From Acidovorax sp. NCPPB 3576 (GTDB lineage Bacteria; Pseudomonadota; Gammaproteobacteria; Burkholderiales; Burkholderiaceae_C): a stretch of 64,000 nucleotides of DNA. The notes beneath the pieces are model-generated. The model was not told where the DNA came from, searched no databases, and was given only the letters and a program-made list of their open reading frames with translations. Within the stretch, counting starts at the first letter, position 1, and each line of letters starts with the position of its first letter. Made by a program: the position numbers and the translations under genes. The stretch is from assembly GCF_028473605.1 (NCBI RefSeq), contig NZ_CP097267.1, positions 4,270,501 through 4,334,500 of the forward strand, in the 5' to 3' direction. Positions 55,535 to 64,000 of this stretch are shown piece after piece.

Positions 55535-56710
55535 TCAGCCGGGCAAGACCGGCTCGCCCAGGTTGAGCATCAGCCGGTTGGCCCAGGCGAAGATCGCCAC
55601 GGCGTGCACGGCATCGAGGATTTCTAGGTCCGACAGGCCGGCCGCGCGCAGCGGCCGCACCTGGTCTGCACCAAACGCGCCGGGCGCGCGCGTGAGGTCG
55701 ATGCTGGCCTGCACGATGGCCTGTTCGCGTGCCGTGGTGCCCGCGCCCTGCGGCTCGGTGAACACCTGCACGATCACGTCGTTGCGCTTGGCCAGCTGCT
55801 CGAACCGCTGCGCATGCACCGAGGCGCAGTACACGCAGCCGTTCACGCGCGAGACCACGGCGCTGGCCAGCTCGCGCTCGGCGCGCGACAGCCCCCCGGG
55901 CGCGTACATGATCGCGTTGAACACGATCGACCGTTCCTCCAGGATGCGCGGCTGGTGCACCAGCACGCGGTAGTAGTCGCTGGTCTTGGCCTTGGGGTGG
56001 CTGGCCTCCAGCACCGCCAGTTGCGCGGGCGTGGCCTGCGCCAGGTCCAGCACGGGCAGCCAGGCTTTCCACTCCAGCGTCTCGCTGGTGTAGCCGTTCA
56101 CGCGCACGGGCTCGCCGGGCTTCGGCAGGTGGGCCGGATGCACGAACGGCGCGGCGGCCGGGGCCGGCTCGCCAGCGGCGGCGGCGGGCGAAGCCGCCGG
56201 CGTTCCAAGCGCCGCCAGGGCCTGCAGCCCCGCCACCACGCGCACCTGGTAGGCCACGAAGGCGATGAGCTGCGCCAGCGCCACCACGGCGGGCGTGGAC
56301 AGGCCGGCGGCGGGCAGCTGCAGCAGCGCCTCGCGGTCGCCCTCCACCGGCCGCGCGGCCAGCAGGTCGGCAAAGCGCAGGATGGCCTGCAGGCGCGGGT
56401 CCTGCACTGGCGAATCGCCCGAATCCAGGGCCGCGCGCTGCGCGGGCGCGAGGTCGGCCAGGCCCTGCAGCCGCGCCGTGTAGTGCGCTGCCACCGGCGC
56501 GCTGCCGGCATGAAAGGCGATGGCCCGCGCGGCCAGCAGGCGCTCGGCCAGGGAGAGGCCCTCCAGCGCGGGATCGAACAGGCTGTCGTAGCTGCCCTGC
56601 GTGGCGGCCACCACCTTGTCGCGCTGGTGGCGCACGGCGTGCACGGGGTCGCCTGCGGTCAGCGGCACCAGGGTGTCCACCAGATCGGGGGAAAGGGATG
56701 CATCGGTCAT
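55535..56710 (-). CDS. Double AhpD/CMD-domain alkylhydroperoxidase-like protein
   Basis: A 391-residue fusion of two carboxymuconolactone-decarboxylase/AhpD-like halves joined by an Ala/Pro-rich linker (about 178-195). The C-terminal half keeps the active CxxC with His (NGCVYCASVHAQRF, about 290). The N-terminal half has no CxxC (RAIAFHAGSAPVAAHY at the matching place). Such halves are known as separate neighbouring proteins (the Avi_7170 and Avi_7169 type families) beside peptide-type ABC transporters; here they are fused. The predicted role is peroxide or thiol redox chemistry on an imported compound. It is last in the operon. Confidence 0.85.
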   Translation of the reverse strand: MTDASLSPDLVDTLVPLTAGDPVHAVRHQRDKVVAATQGSYDSLFDPALEGLSLAERLLAARAIAFHAGSAPVAAHYTARLQGLADLAPAQRAALDSGDSPVQDPRLQAILRFADLLAARPVEGDREALLQLPAAGLSTPAVVALAQLIAFVAYQVRVVAGLQALAALGTPAASPAAAAGEPAPAAAPFVHPAHLPKPGEPVRVNGYTSETLEWKAWLPVLDLAQATPAQLAVLEASHPKAKTSDYYRVLVHQPRILEERSIVFNAIMYAPGGLSRAERELASAVVSRVNGCVYCASVHAQRFEQLAKRNDVIVQVFTEPQGAGTTAREQAIVQASIDLTRAPGAFGADQVRPLRAAGLSDLEILDAVHAVAIFAWANRLMLNLGEPVLPG

Positions 56711-56757
56711 GTCGGCTCCGGTTGGGCGGCACGGCGGCCGCCAGGGATCTCAGTGTT

Positions 56758-58080
56758 TTAGGGCTGCAGGGCAGATTCTTCTAGGGCAGCGTGCTTCAAA
56801 AAAGATAGCACCTGCCGCCACGAGTGTTCGTCGGCCCATGCATTGGGCGCGGGCGTGCCGCCGCCGGTGCTGAGCCGGCCCGAGACCGGGTGGGCGTACA
56901 CGGTCTGCGTGGTGGGCAGGTAAGGGAACAGGATGGAATGCCCCGCGCCCGCGTAGTCGTACTGCGCCACCGGGTGCGGGTGCGCATGGGCCTTGAGCCG
57001 CTCCACGACCATGCGGCCGTAGCGCGACGAGGGCCAGGAGCCGTCGTCCTCGGCGGTCAGCAGCAGCACCGGGCCGCGGATGCGCTCCACGCGGATGCGG
57101 GCGCGCTCCACGGCGTCCTCGTCCTGCAGCGCGGTGAGCAGCGCGTTGGCATGGCGGCGCGGCTCGGGGCCCTCGTCCCACGGCGCCCAGGTGGCGGTGC
57201 GGTTGTTCTCCCACAGGTGCGGCAGCGGCTGGCCGCGGAAGATCCACGCCGGGCCGTTGCGGCTGTCGGGGCCGTTGGCGGGGTTGCAGGCGTTCTGCGC
57301 GCTGTGCACCACCGCGCCCGGCACGTAGCCGATGACGGCCGAGACCTGCTCGGGAAACAGCGTGCCCAGCAGCAGCACCAGCTCGCCGCCGCGCGACTGC
57401 CCGCTTAGCGCGACGAAGCCGCCGCGCGGGCGCACCGTGCGGTGCAGCCAGGCGAGCGCGGTCTCGAAGTATTCGAGGTGCGTGTCCGAGATGTGGTCGG
57501 GCCGCCCCGGCGACTGGAAGTAGCCCAGCGCCAGCGCCGCGTAGCCGTGCGAGGCGTACAGCGCGGCGCGCGGCTCGTTGATGCCGCCGCCCGAGCCGTT
57601 GAGGACCAGCACCGCCGGGTGCGGGCCCGGGCTCGGCGGCAGGAACAGCGTGCCCGACAGCCCGTCCTCGCGCACATCGCGCCGCACCACGCCGGGGCCG
57701 ACCAGGTGCTGCACGAAGCGGCCCGCGAGCGGCGCCTCGCCGGTGGCGGCGCGCTCCAAAGCGATGTCCGTGGTCAGCGGCGCGGCCGGGGTGCTGGCGA
57801 ACAGCGCGCGCGGCGCCTGCCCGCCGTCGGGCACCTGCGACCACACCAGGCCCATGGGCGACACGCCGGCGTAGCTGCCCGACCACGGCGCGTCGCGCGA
57901 CAGGTCCACCGTGCCCTGGGCATCGGCCTCGAAGACGGCCTTGGCGCGCCAGGCGACGCCCGGACCGCGCAGGGTGTGGCTGCGCAGCGTGACAGTCTCG
58001 CCGGGGGCGAGCCCGCTGGCCACGATGTGGCGCGGCACGTCGATCAGCGCGTCGGCGGGGGTGATGGTGAGCGCGGCCAC
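56758..58080 (-). CDS. BAAT/acyl-CoA thioesterase-family alpha/beta hydrolase
   Basis: A 440-residue protein. An N-terminal Ig-like thioesterase/BAAT domain (ITPADALIDVPRHIVASGL) is followed by an alpha/beta-hydrolase domain with nucleophile motif SGQSRGGELV (about residue 225), acid Asp in LLTAEDDGSWPS (about 350) and His in GAGHSILFPYLP (about 385). In the family these act on acyl-CoA or transfer acyl groups to amino acids. It lies between the binding protein and the AhpD-like gene, so an acylated or esterified imported compound is a likely substrate. Confidence 0.82.
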   Translation of the reverse strand: MAALTITPADALIDVPRHIVASGLAPGETVTLRSHTLRGPGVAWRAKAVFEADAQGTVDLSRDAPWSGSYAGVSPMGLVWSQVPDGGQAPRALFASTPAAPLTTDIALERAATGEAPLAGRFVQHLVGPGVVRRDVREDGLSGTLFLPPSPGPHPAVLVLNGSGGGINEPRAALYASHGYAALALGYFQSPGRPDHISDTHLEYFETALAWLHRTVRPRGGFVALSGQSRGGELVLLLGTLFPEQVSAVIGYVPGAVVHSAQNACNPANGPDSRNGPAWIFRGQPLPHLWENNRTATWAPWDEGPEPRRHANALLTALQDEDAVERARIRVERIRGPVLLLTAEDDGSWPSSRYGRMVVERLKAHAHPHPVAQYDYAGAGHSILFPYLPTTQTVYAHPVSGRLSTGGGTPAPNAWADEHSWRQVLSFLKHAALEESALQP

Positions 58081-58083
58081 GCC

Positions 58084-59673
58084 TTACTTGCCCACGCGGG
58101 TGACTTGCAGGGCGGTGGTGCGGTCGCTCAGGATCGGCTCGACCTTCAGCCCCTTCTTGGCCGCCCAGATGTTCTGGTAGTGGAACAGCGGGATCTGGCC
58201 CACGTCGTCAGTGACCAGCTGGGCGGCATGGCGGAACACGGCCTCGCGGCGGCGCGCGTCGAACTCCACCGTGGCGGCATCGAGCGCCTTGTCCACCGCT
58301 TCGTTGCTGTAGCGGCCCCAGTTGTTGGCGCCGCGCCCGCGCTGGGCGTCGGTGGTGGCGAGCGTCTGCAGCAGGCCGTAGCCGGCCTCGCCCGTGCCGT
58401 TGCCCCAGGCGATCACGCTGACGGCGAAGTCGTTCTTGTTGGCGCGGCTGGCGTACGAGGCCCAGGGCAGCACCTCCACCTTGGTCTTCACGCCCGCGCG
58501 GCTCCAGAACTGGGCCACGGCCTGCACGGTCTCGGGCGCCTGCGGGTAGCGGTCGCCGGGCACGTGGATGGTGATCTGGAAGCCCTGCGGAAAGCCGGCC
58601 TCGGCCAGCAGCTTTTTCGCCTGCTCCACGTTGTAGGCAATGGGTTTGACCTCGGGGTTGTAGCCGAAGCTGCCCTTGGGCATCCACTGGTTGGCCTCGG
58701 TCACCGTGCCCTGCAGCACGCGGTCCACGATGGCCTTGCGGTTGATGGCCAGCGACAGCGCCTGGCGCACGCGCACATCCCGCAACGGGTTCTGCGCGAG
58801 CGGCTTGCCCGCGTTGTCGGTGACGAACTCGTTGGCGCCGGCCTTGAAGCTGGGCTGCAGCAGCAGCGCGCGCAGGCCGGGGTAGGTATAGACGCTCACG
58901 CTGGGCGTCTTGCGCAGCTTCTCCACGTCGGTCACGGCGACCTTGTCGATCACGTCCACATCACCCGCCAGCAGCGCGGCGGTGCGCGCCGCGCCGTTGT
59001 TGATGTAGCGGTAGTTCACCTTCTCCCACAGCGGCTTGGTGCCGTAGTAGCTCGCGCTGCGCTCGAACACCGTGCGGTCGCCCGGCACGTAGGAGACGAA
59101 TTTATAGGGCCCCGTGCCCACGACGGCGCGGCCGGCGTTGTAGTCCTCGGTCCTGGATTTTTCGCCCACGTGCTTGCTCACGATGTAGATCGATGCGATC
59201 TCCAGCGGCAGCATGGGGTTGGGCGTGTTGGTCTTGACGATGACCGTGTGCGCGTCCTTGGCCGTTGTCGATTCGACCGTGCGCAGCGCGCCCGCATAGG
59301 ACGCCACGCTGCCGGGCACGTTGCGCGCGCGCTGGAACGAAAACACGATGTCGTCGGCGGTGAAGGGCGTGCCGTCCTGCCACTTCACGTCGGTGCGCAG
59401 CTTGAACTCCCAGGTCTTGTCGTCCAGCGTCTTCCAGCTGGCGGCCAGGCCCGGCTCCAGCTTGCCGCCGTCGCGCGAGTTGACCAGCGAGTCCCAGAAA
59501 TGCAGCGCCAGCGAGCGGTCGCCCGCGTGGTTGTTGAGCTGCGGATCGACCGACGACACCGGGTCGGCGAAGCCGATGGACAGCGTGTTGCCGTTCTGCG
59601 CGAGCGCGCCAGTGGCACCGGTAGCGGCGAGCAGCGCGGCGGCGGCCAGGGTGGCGAGGCGGAAGGAAGTCAT
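58084..59673 (-). CDS. Peptide/nickel-type ABC transporter substrate-binding protein
   Basis: A 529-residue periplasmic binding protein of SBP family 5. The signal peptide (about 1-26, ending TGALAQ) is followed by LSIGFADPVSSVDPQL, and the family signature lies in KWQDGTPFTADDIVFSFQRA (about 98-117). The cargo may be a peptide or a different oligomeric compound; the adjacent hydrolase and AhpD genes favour something other than a plain dipeptide. It follows the second ATPase gene by 56 bp. Confidence 0.92.
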   Translation of the reverse strand: MTSFRLATLAAAALLAATGATGALAQNGNTLSIGFADPVSSVDPQLNNHAGDRSLALHFWDSLVNSRDGGKLEPGLAASWKTLDDKTWEFKLRTDVKWQDGTPFTADDIVFSFQRARNVPGSVASYAGALRTVESTTAKDAHTVIVKTNTPNPMLPLEIASIYIVSKHVGEKSRTEDYNAGRAVVGTGPYKFVSYVPGDRTVFERSASYYGTKPLWEKVNYRYINNGAARTAALLAGDVDVIDKVAVTDVEKLRKTPSVSVYTYPGLRALLLQPSFKAGANEFVTDNAGKPLAQNPLRDVRVRQALSLAINRKAIVDRVLQGTVTEANQWMPKGSFGYNPEVKPIAYNVEQAKKLLAEAGFPQGFQITIHVPGDRYPQAPETVQAVAQFWSRAGVKTKVEVLPWASYASRANKNDFAVSVIAWGNGTGEAGYGLLQTLATTDAQRGRGANNWGRYSNEAVDKALDAATVEFDARRREAVFRHAAQLVTDDVGQIPLFHYQNIWAAKKGLKVEPILSDRTTALQVTRVGK

Positions 59674-59729
59674 GGCGGGCCTTTCAGGAAAAAACGAACG
59701 GGATACAGCGGGCAACGGGCAAATGCCGC

Positions 59730-60794
59730 TCAGCCATCGTTGAGATGGCAGGCGCTCTCGTGCCGCACGGCGATGCCGCGCAGCCGCGGCACCTCGGTGG
59801 CGCAGCGCGGCATGGCGTGCGGGCACCGGGGGTGGAAATGGCAGCCCGAGGGCGGCGAAATGGGGCTGGGGATCTCGCCGCGGATGGACGAAAAGCGCGT
59901 GCGCCGCGCGGCCACGCTCGGGATCTCGGCCAGCAGCGCCTGCGTGTAGGGGTGGTTGGGCCGGGCGAAGAGTTCCTCGACCGGCGCGCTCTCGACCACG
60001 CGGCCCAGGTACATCACCACCACGCGGTCGCACACGTGTTCCACCACGCCCAAGTCGTGGCTGATGAACAGGTAGGTCAGGCCCAGCTGGTCGCGCAGGT
60101 CCATGAACAGGTTGAGGATCTGCGCCTGGATCGACACGTCCAGCGCCGCCACGGCCTCGTCGCACACCAGCAGGCCCGGCTGCACCGCCAGCGCGCGGGC
60201 GATGCCGATGCGCTGGCGCTGGCCGCCGCTGAACTGGTGCGGGTAGCGGTGGCGCAGCGCAGGGTCGAGCCCCGCGCGGCGCAGCTGGGCGCTCACGTAG
60301 TCATCGAGCCCAGCGGCATCGGTCAGGCCGTGCAGCAGCGCCGCCTCGCCCACGATGCGCGAGACGCGCAGGCGCGGGTTCAGGCTGGCGAACGGGTCCT
60401 GGAACACCATCTGCGTGCGCAGCCGCGCGGCCAGCCGGTCGCGGTGGCTCAAGCCTTCCAGCGGGCGCCCGTCCACCCGCACCTCGCCCTCCGTGGCCGG
60501 CAGCAGCCCGGCGGCGATGCGGCCCAGCGTGGACTTGCCGCAGCCCGACTCGCCCACCAGCCCCACGACCTCGCCCGCATGCACCGCCAGGTCCACGCCA
60601 TCGACCGCGTGGGTGACGACCGGCGCTTTGGAAAGGCCCAGGCGCCGCAGCGCCCGGCCCACGGGGCCCGGCGGCGGCTGCAGGCCGAAGCGCTTGGCCA
60701 CGTCGCGCAGCTCCACCAGCGGCGGGGCGGCGGCAGTGACCGGGGTGGCGCCGCCAGGGCCTGGCGGCGAAAGAACGTCGCGAACCTCGTTCAT
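59730..60794 (-). CDS. Oligopeptide-type ABC transporter ATPase (DppF-like)
   Basis: A 354-residue ATPase. Walker A is GLVGESGCGKSTLGR, the signature FSGGQRQRIGIARAL, Walker B LLVCDEAVAALDVSIQAQ, and the switch His is in FISHDLGVVEHV. The C-terminal oligopeptide/dipeptide domain has Cys in HPRCPHAMPRC, a possible cluster site. Walker B reads DEAVAALD where DEPVSALD is usual. Its start overlaps the preceding ATPase gene by four bases. Confidence 0.92.
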   Translation of the reverse strand: MNEVRDVLSPPGPGGATPVTAAAPPLVELRDVAKRFGLQPPPGPVGRALRRLGLSKAPVVTHAVDGVDLAVHAGEVVGLVGESGCGKSTLGRIAAGLLPATEGEVRVDGRPLEGLSHRDRLAARLRTQMVFQDPFASLNPRLRVSRIVGEAALLHGLTDAAGLDDYVSAQLRRAGLDPALRHRYPHQFSGGQRQRIGIARALAVQPGLLVCDEAVAALDVSIQAQILNLFMDLRDQLGLTYLFISHDLGVVEHVCDRVVVMYLGRVVESAPVEELFARPNHPYTQALLAEIPSVAARRTRFSSIRGEIPSPISPPSGCHFHPRCPHAMPRCATEVPRLRGIAVRHESACHLNDG

Positions 60795-61834
60795 GCCGAA
60801 CCCTCCGAATCCCCGGGATGGAAGCACCGCACGGCATGCGCCGGGGCCTCGGCGCGCGGGTGCGTGATGGCCGGCGGCGTGCCGCAGGCCGCGCTGGCGC
60901 GCGCGCAGCGCGGCGCGAAGGCGCAGCCCGGCGGCATGTGCAGCAGCGACGGCGCCATGCCGGGAATCTGCCGCAGCCGCTCGCCGCGCCGGTTGGCGCT
61001 GGGCAGGCTGCCGATCAGGCCCTGGGTGTAGGGGTGCTGCGGGTGGTCGAGCACGTCGTCCACCGTGCCGTGCTCCACGATGCGCCCGGCATACATCACG
61101 GCGATCTCGTCGGCCAGGCCCGCCACCACCGACAGGTCGTGGCTGATCCAGATCAGCGAGGTGCCACGCTCGCGCACCAGCTTTTGCACCTCGGACAGGA
61201 TCTGCGCTTGGATGGTCACGTCCAGCGCCGTGGTCGGCTCGTCGGCAATGATGAGGTCGGGCCCGTGCAGCAGCGCGATGGCGATCGCCACGCGCTGGCG
61301 CATGCCGCCCGACAGCTGGTGCGGATAGGCCCGCAGCCGGTCGTCGGGGCTGGGAATGCCCATCAGCGCCAGCGTGTCGCGCGACAGGGCGCGGGCCTCG
61401 GCGGTGGTGGCGCGGCGGTGCGCCTTCACGGCCTCGATCATCTGCGTGTCCACGCGCAGCACCGGGTTGAGCGTGGCCATCGGGTCCTGGAAGATCATGG
61501 CGATGCGGTTGCCCTGCAGCGCGCGCCGCTCGGCAGCCGGCAGCGTGGTGAGGTCGCGGCCCTGGAACAGCACCTGCCCGCCCTCCACGCGGCCGGGCGG
61601 ATCGACCAGCCCCATGATCGAAAAGCCGGTGACGGATTTGCCCGAGCCCGACTCGCCCACCAGGCCCAGCACCTTGCCGCGCCCGAGCGTGAACGACACG
61701 CCGTCCACCACCGGCAGCACGCCGGCGCGGGTGTGAAAGCGCGTGCGCAAATCGCGCACCTCCAGCGTGGGGGCGCCGGCGGGCACTGCGGCAGCGGACG
61801 CCGGGATCGGGGAAGACGATACGGCGCCCATCAT
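60791..61834 (-). CDS. Oligopeptide-type ABC transporter ATPase (DppD-like)
   Basis: A 347-residue ATPase. Walker A is [15 protein letters not shown], the Q-loop [15 protein letters not shown], the signature [16 protein letters not shown], Walker [19 protein letters not shown], and the His in [14 protein letters not shown]. The Cys-containing C-terminal region ([15 protein letters not shown]) is typical. It starts at 61834, overlapping the permease stop; a second ATG follows at once. Confidence 0.93.
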   Translation of the reverse strand: MMGAVSSSPIPASAAAVPAGAPTLEVRDLRTRFHTRAGVLPVVDGVSFTLGRGKVLGLVGESGSGKSVTGFSIMGLVDPPGRVEGGQVLFQGRDLTTLPAAERRALQGNRIAMIFQDPMATLNPVLRVDTQMIEAVKAHRRATTAEARALSRDTLALMGIPSPDDRLRAYPHQLSGGMRQRVAIAIALLHGPDLIIADEPTTALDVTIQAQILSEVQKLVRERGTSLIWISHDLSVVAGLADEIAVMYAGRIVEHGTVDDVLDHPQHPYTQGLIGSLPSANRRGERLRQIPGMAPSLLHMPPGCAFAPRCARASAACGTPPAITHPRAEAPAHAVRCFHPGDSEGSA

Positions 61835-62757
61835 TTCTGCAGCCTCGGGTTGAGCACGTCGCGCAGCTGGTCGCCCACGAGGTTGATCGCGACGATGGTG
61901 AACAGCAGCGCCAGGCCGGGAAAGAAGCTGATCCAGTATTCGTTGGACAGCAGGTACTGGTAGCCGTTGGAGATCAAAAGGCCCAGCGACGGCTCGGTGA
62001 TCGGCACGCCCAGGCCCAGGAACGACAGCGTGGCCTCCAGCGTGATGGCGCGCGCCACCTGCAGCGCGCCGATCACCAAGAGCGGCGGCAGGCAGTTGGG
62101 CAGGATGTGCCCGGTGACGATGCGCCAGCCGGGAATGCCCTGGCCGCGCGCGGCCTCCACGTATTCGCGACGCGCCTCCACCAGCGCCTGGCCGCGCGCC
62201 GTGCGGGCGTAGTAGGCCCACTCCAGCAGCACCAGCGTGAGCACCACGTTGCCCACGCCCTTGCCCACATAGGCCAGGATCATCAGCGCCATGAGGATGG
62301 TGGGAAACGACAGCAGCAGGTCCACCACGCGCATCAGCAGCGCATCGACCTTGCCGCCCGCATAGGCCGCCAGCAGCCCCACCAGCGTGCCGATCACCGC
62401 CGCCACCACGGCCGAGCCCACGCCCACCAGCAGGCTGATGCGCAGGCCGTACACGATGGCCGAGTACAGGTCGCGCCCCTGCCCGTCCGTGCCCAGCCAG
62501 TAGGTGAAGGTGCCCTCGGCGTTGGCCGCGCCGGGCTTCAGGCGCGCGTCCAGCACATCGAGCTGCATCAGGTCGTAGGGGTTCTGCGGCGTGATCCAGG
62601 GCGCGGCCAGCGCCGCGATCACCACCAGCGCCAGCACGGCCAGCGCGGCGGCGGCGGTGCGCGAGCGCAGGAAGTCCGCCGCCACGCGGTACCAGATCGA
62701 CCGGTCGTCGAAGCCCCGCGCCACGAGGGCGTCGGGCGAAACCACAGGCTGCGTCAT
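61831..62757 (-). CDS. Oligopeptide-type ABC transporter permease (DppC-like)
   Basis: A 308-residue inner-membrane permease with about six hydrophobic segments. It has an N-terminal OppC_N-like part (RVAADFLRSRTAAAALAVLA), the substrate loop YWLGTDGQGRDLYSAIVYG and the EAA motif in YVEAARGQGIPGWRIVTGHI. Its start overlaps the end of the other permease gene by four bases. Confidence 0.93.
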   Translation of the reverse strand: MTQPVVSPDALVARGFDDRSIWYRVAADFLRSRTAAAALAVLALVVIAALAAPWITPQNPYDLMQLDVLDARLKPGAANAEGTFTYWLGTDGQGRDLYSAIVYGLRISLLVGVGSAVVAAVIGTLVGLLAAYAGGKVDALLMRVVDLLLSFPTILMALMILAYVGKGVGNVVLTLVLLEWAYYARTARGQALVEARREYVEAARGQGIPGWRIVTGHILPNCLPPLLVIGALQVARAITLEATLSFLGLGVPITEPSLGLLISNGYQYLLSNEYWISFFPGLALLFTIVAINLVGDQLRDVLNPRLQK

Positions 62758-63728
62758 GCCGCGCCCTCCACCCGGGCGCGCGGGTCCAGCAGGCGGTAGA
62801 GCACGTCCACCACCAGGTTGAGCGTGACGAAGATCACCACCACCACCATCAGGTAGGCCACCACCACGGGGCGGTCCAGGCTGTTGATGCTGTCCAGGAT
62901 CAGCTTGCCCGCACCGGGCCACGCGAAGATGCTTTCGGTCACCACCGCATAGGCGATGGTCGAGCCCAGCTCCAGGCCCAGCACCGTGACGAGCGGGATC
63001 AGCGTGTTGCGCAGCACGTGCATGCACATCACCCGCGCGGGCGACAGGCCCTTGGCGCGCGCGAACTTCACGAAGTCCTGCGGCAGCACCTCGCGCACGC
63101 CGGCCCGCGTGAGCCGCAGCACCAGCGAGATCTTGAACAGCGCCAGGTTGAACGCCGGCAGCGCCAGGTGCTGCAGGCCATCGAGCGTGAGGAACGACCA
63201 CGGCACCCCGAACAGCTCCCGCGTGGCGCCACGGCCGCTGGCGGGCATCCACCCCAGTTGCACGCTGAACACCATGATGAGCATCAGCGCCACCCAGAAC
63301 GCCGGCAGCGAGAAGCCCGCGATGCTGATTGCCATGAGCGCCTTGGACACGGCACTGTCCGGCCGCATGCCGGCGTAAAGCCCCAGCGGCACGCCCAGCA
63401 CCACCGCCAGCACCAGCGCGGCCAGGGCCAGCTCCAGCGTGGCGGGCAGGCGCTGCAGGATCAGGCGCACGGCGTCTTCCTGGTACACGAAGCTCTTGCC
63501 CAGGCTGCCGTGCAGCGCGCCGTCGATGAAGGCCAGGTACTGGCGCCACAGCGGCTGGTCCAGCCCCAGGCGCGCGATGGCGGCCAGGCGCTCCTGCTGG
63601 TTCATGTCGTCGCCGATCAGGATGTCCACCGGGTTGCCGATGGCGTGCAGGCCCACGAAGACGATCACCGTCATGGCCAGCACCACCAGCAAGGCCTGGC
63701 CCAGGCGGCGCAGCAGCCAGCCGGTCAT
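62754..63728 (-). CDS. Oligopeptide-type ABC transporter permease (DppB-like)
   Basis: A 324-residue inner-membrane permease, first gene of the seven-gene operon. The N-terminus is MTGWLLRRLGQALLVVLAMT, and the EAA-type loop is DFVKFARAKGLSPARVMCMH. Six hydrophobic segments are seen. The start is set at the ATG 63728. The gap to the next gene upstream holds copy D of the hairpin repeat, which must lie near or inside this operon's promoter region. Confidence 0.92.
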   Translation of the reverse strand: MTGWLLRRLGQALLVVLAMTVIVFVGLHAIGNPVDILIGDDMNQQERLAAIARLGLDQPLWRQYLAFIDGALHGSLGKSFVYQEDAVRLILQRLPATLELALAALVLAVVLGVPLGLYAGMRPDSAVSKALMAISIAGFSLPAFWVALMLIMVFSVQLGWMPASGRGATRELFGVPWSFLTLDGLQHLALPAFNLALFKISLVLRLTRAGVREVLPQDFVKFARAKGLSPARVMCMHVLRNTLIPLVTVLGLELGSTIAYAVVTESIFAWPGAGKLILDSINSLDRPVVVAYLMVVVVIFVTLNLVVDVLYRLLDPRARVEGAA

Positions 63729-63761
63729 GGCCGCGGGGCCGCGGGCGGCCGCGAGCGCTTC

Positions 63762-63822
63762 AAGCAAAAAAGGCCTCCAGTGCAATATCCACTAGGGCAT
63801 ATCGCTATTATTTTCATAGCAT
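63762..63822 (+). repeat. Intergenic hairpin repeat, copy D
   Basis: It runs AAGCAAAAAAGGCCTCCAG, then TGCAATATCCACTAGGGCAT, then GCTATTATTTTCATAGC. It is the best-preserved copy with copy A. It fills most of the 94 bp between the permease start and the stop of the gene cut off by the window edge. Confidence 0.8.
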
Positions 63823-64000
63823 TTATCGCGTGGCCTCCTGGGTGCGCTCGGGGGTGGCGGCGCTCGGGGCCGTGGCGGTGGGCGCAGCGCCCTCGGGCGC
63901 GTAGGCGGGAAACTCCGCCGGCGTCCATTCGTCGCCGTCCAGCTCGGGCTCTTCGTAGCGCTGCATGGCGGCGTAGTGCAGCGCGGCGTCGTCGGCCAGC
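63823..64000 (-). CDS. 3' end of an unidentified gene, cut by the window edge
   Basis: The last 58 codons and a TAA stop (63823-63825) are visible. The peptide contains HYAAMQRYEEPELDGDEW and then an Ala/Pro/Thr-rich tail (APTATAPSAATPERTQ). The frame is open up to the edge, with codon use like the neighbouring core genes. The product cannot be named from this tail. Confidence 0.55.
   Translation of the reverse strand, partial: LADDAALHYAAMQRYEEPELDGDEWTPAEFPAYAPEGAAPTATAPSAATPERTQEATR

Noticed and set aside
57442..59949. Long plus-strand frame opposite the hydrolase and binding-protein genes
   Set aside because: It is antisense to genes with complete catalytic and signal motifs; its own composition is antisense-like.

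Overview
The window reads as a chromosomal segment of a high-GC betaproteobacterium of the Comamonadaceae, most likely a plant-associated Acidovorax/Paracidovorax. The grounds are the gene orders (rubredoxin next to pilGHIJ-chpA, thiD-hemL, dusB-fis-purH, yqgE-ruvX-pyrR-pyrB-pyrX), the codon style, and a harpin/pectate-lyase type III effector gene (hrpW-like) preceded by a perfect PIP box with its spaced -10. The species name is inference.

Layout. 1-5.1 kb: a Do-family periplasmic protease, then two intact IS5-type insertion sequences (1609-3015 with TTAG target duplication; 3749-5029 with AATC duplication) on either side of the wreck of a type I-C CRISPR-Cas locus. What is left is the first ~57 codons of cas3, joined directly to a decayed array of about five 32-nt repeats with 34-35-nt spacers. 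5.1-8 kb: divergent ferric-iron-type ABC permease and ATPase genes with a Fur-like palindrome between them. 8-10.5 kb: a 2-oxoglutarate amino-acid-hydroxylase-like gene and a LysO-type exporter, divergent from an Lrp/AsnC regulator. 10.5-15.2 kb: a yqgE-ruvX-pyrR-pyrB-pyrX-plsC operon whose dihydroorotase homologue has lost its zinc ligands. 15.2-16.8 kb: photolyase and a bidirectional terminator. 16.8-27.1 kb: the type IV pilus chemosensory operon (rubredoxin, pilG, pilH, pilI, pilJ, a 2105-residue chpA). 27.1-30.9 kb: thiD, hemL and the hrpW-like effector. 30.9-35.5 kb: purH, fis, dusB, a cytochrome c and a YqaA-type membrane protein.

35.6-39.8 kb is one minus-strand operon, mipA - small coupled ORF - lpxO-like hydroxylase - response regulator - sensor kinase, which looks like an envelope/lipid A sensing and remodelling unit. 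40.1-42.6 kb: a YihY-family membrane protein and a secreted kelch protein. 42.6-45.9 kb is an accessory islet poor in genes, holding an HNH nuclease and two small unknown genes. 45.9-54.8 kb: ychF, a MOSC protein, a UbiH-type hydroxylase, DsbC, an M61 peptidase, an enoyl-CoA hydratase, then a LysR regulator divergent from an MBL-fold protein and a DsbA-family protein. 55.5-63.7 kb: a seven-gene minus-strand operon (two permeases, two ATPases, a binding protein, a BAAT-type hydrolase and a double AhpD-like protein).

Four copies of a ~55-60-bp hairpin repeat (around 12622, 32557, 35490 and 63762) lie only between genes; one sits inside the pyr operon. No rRNA, tRNA or intact prophage was seen. 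Protein functions are assigned from recognisable motifs and family knowledge, without database searches.
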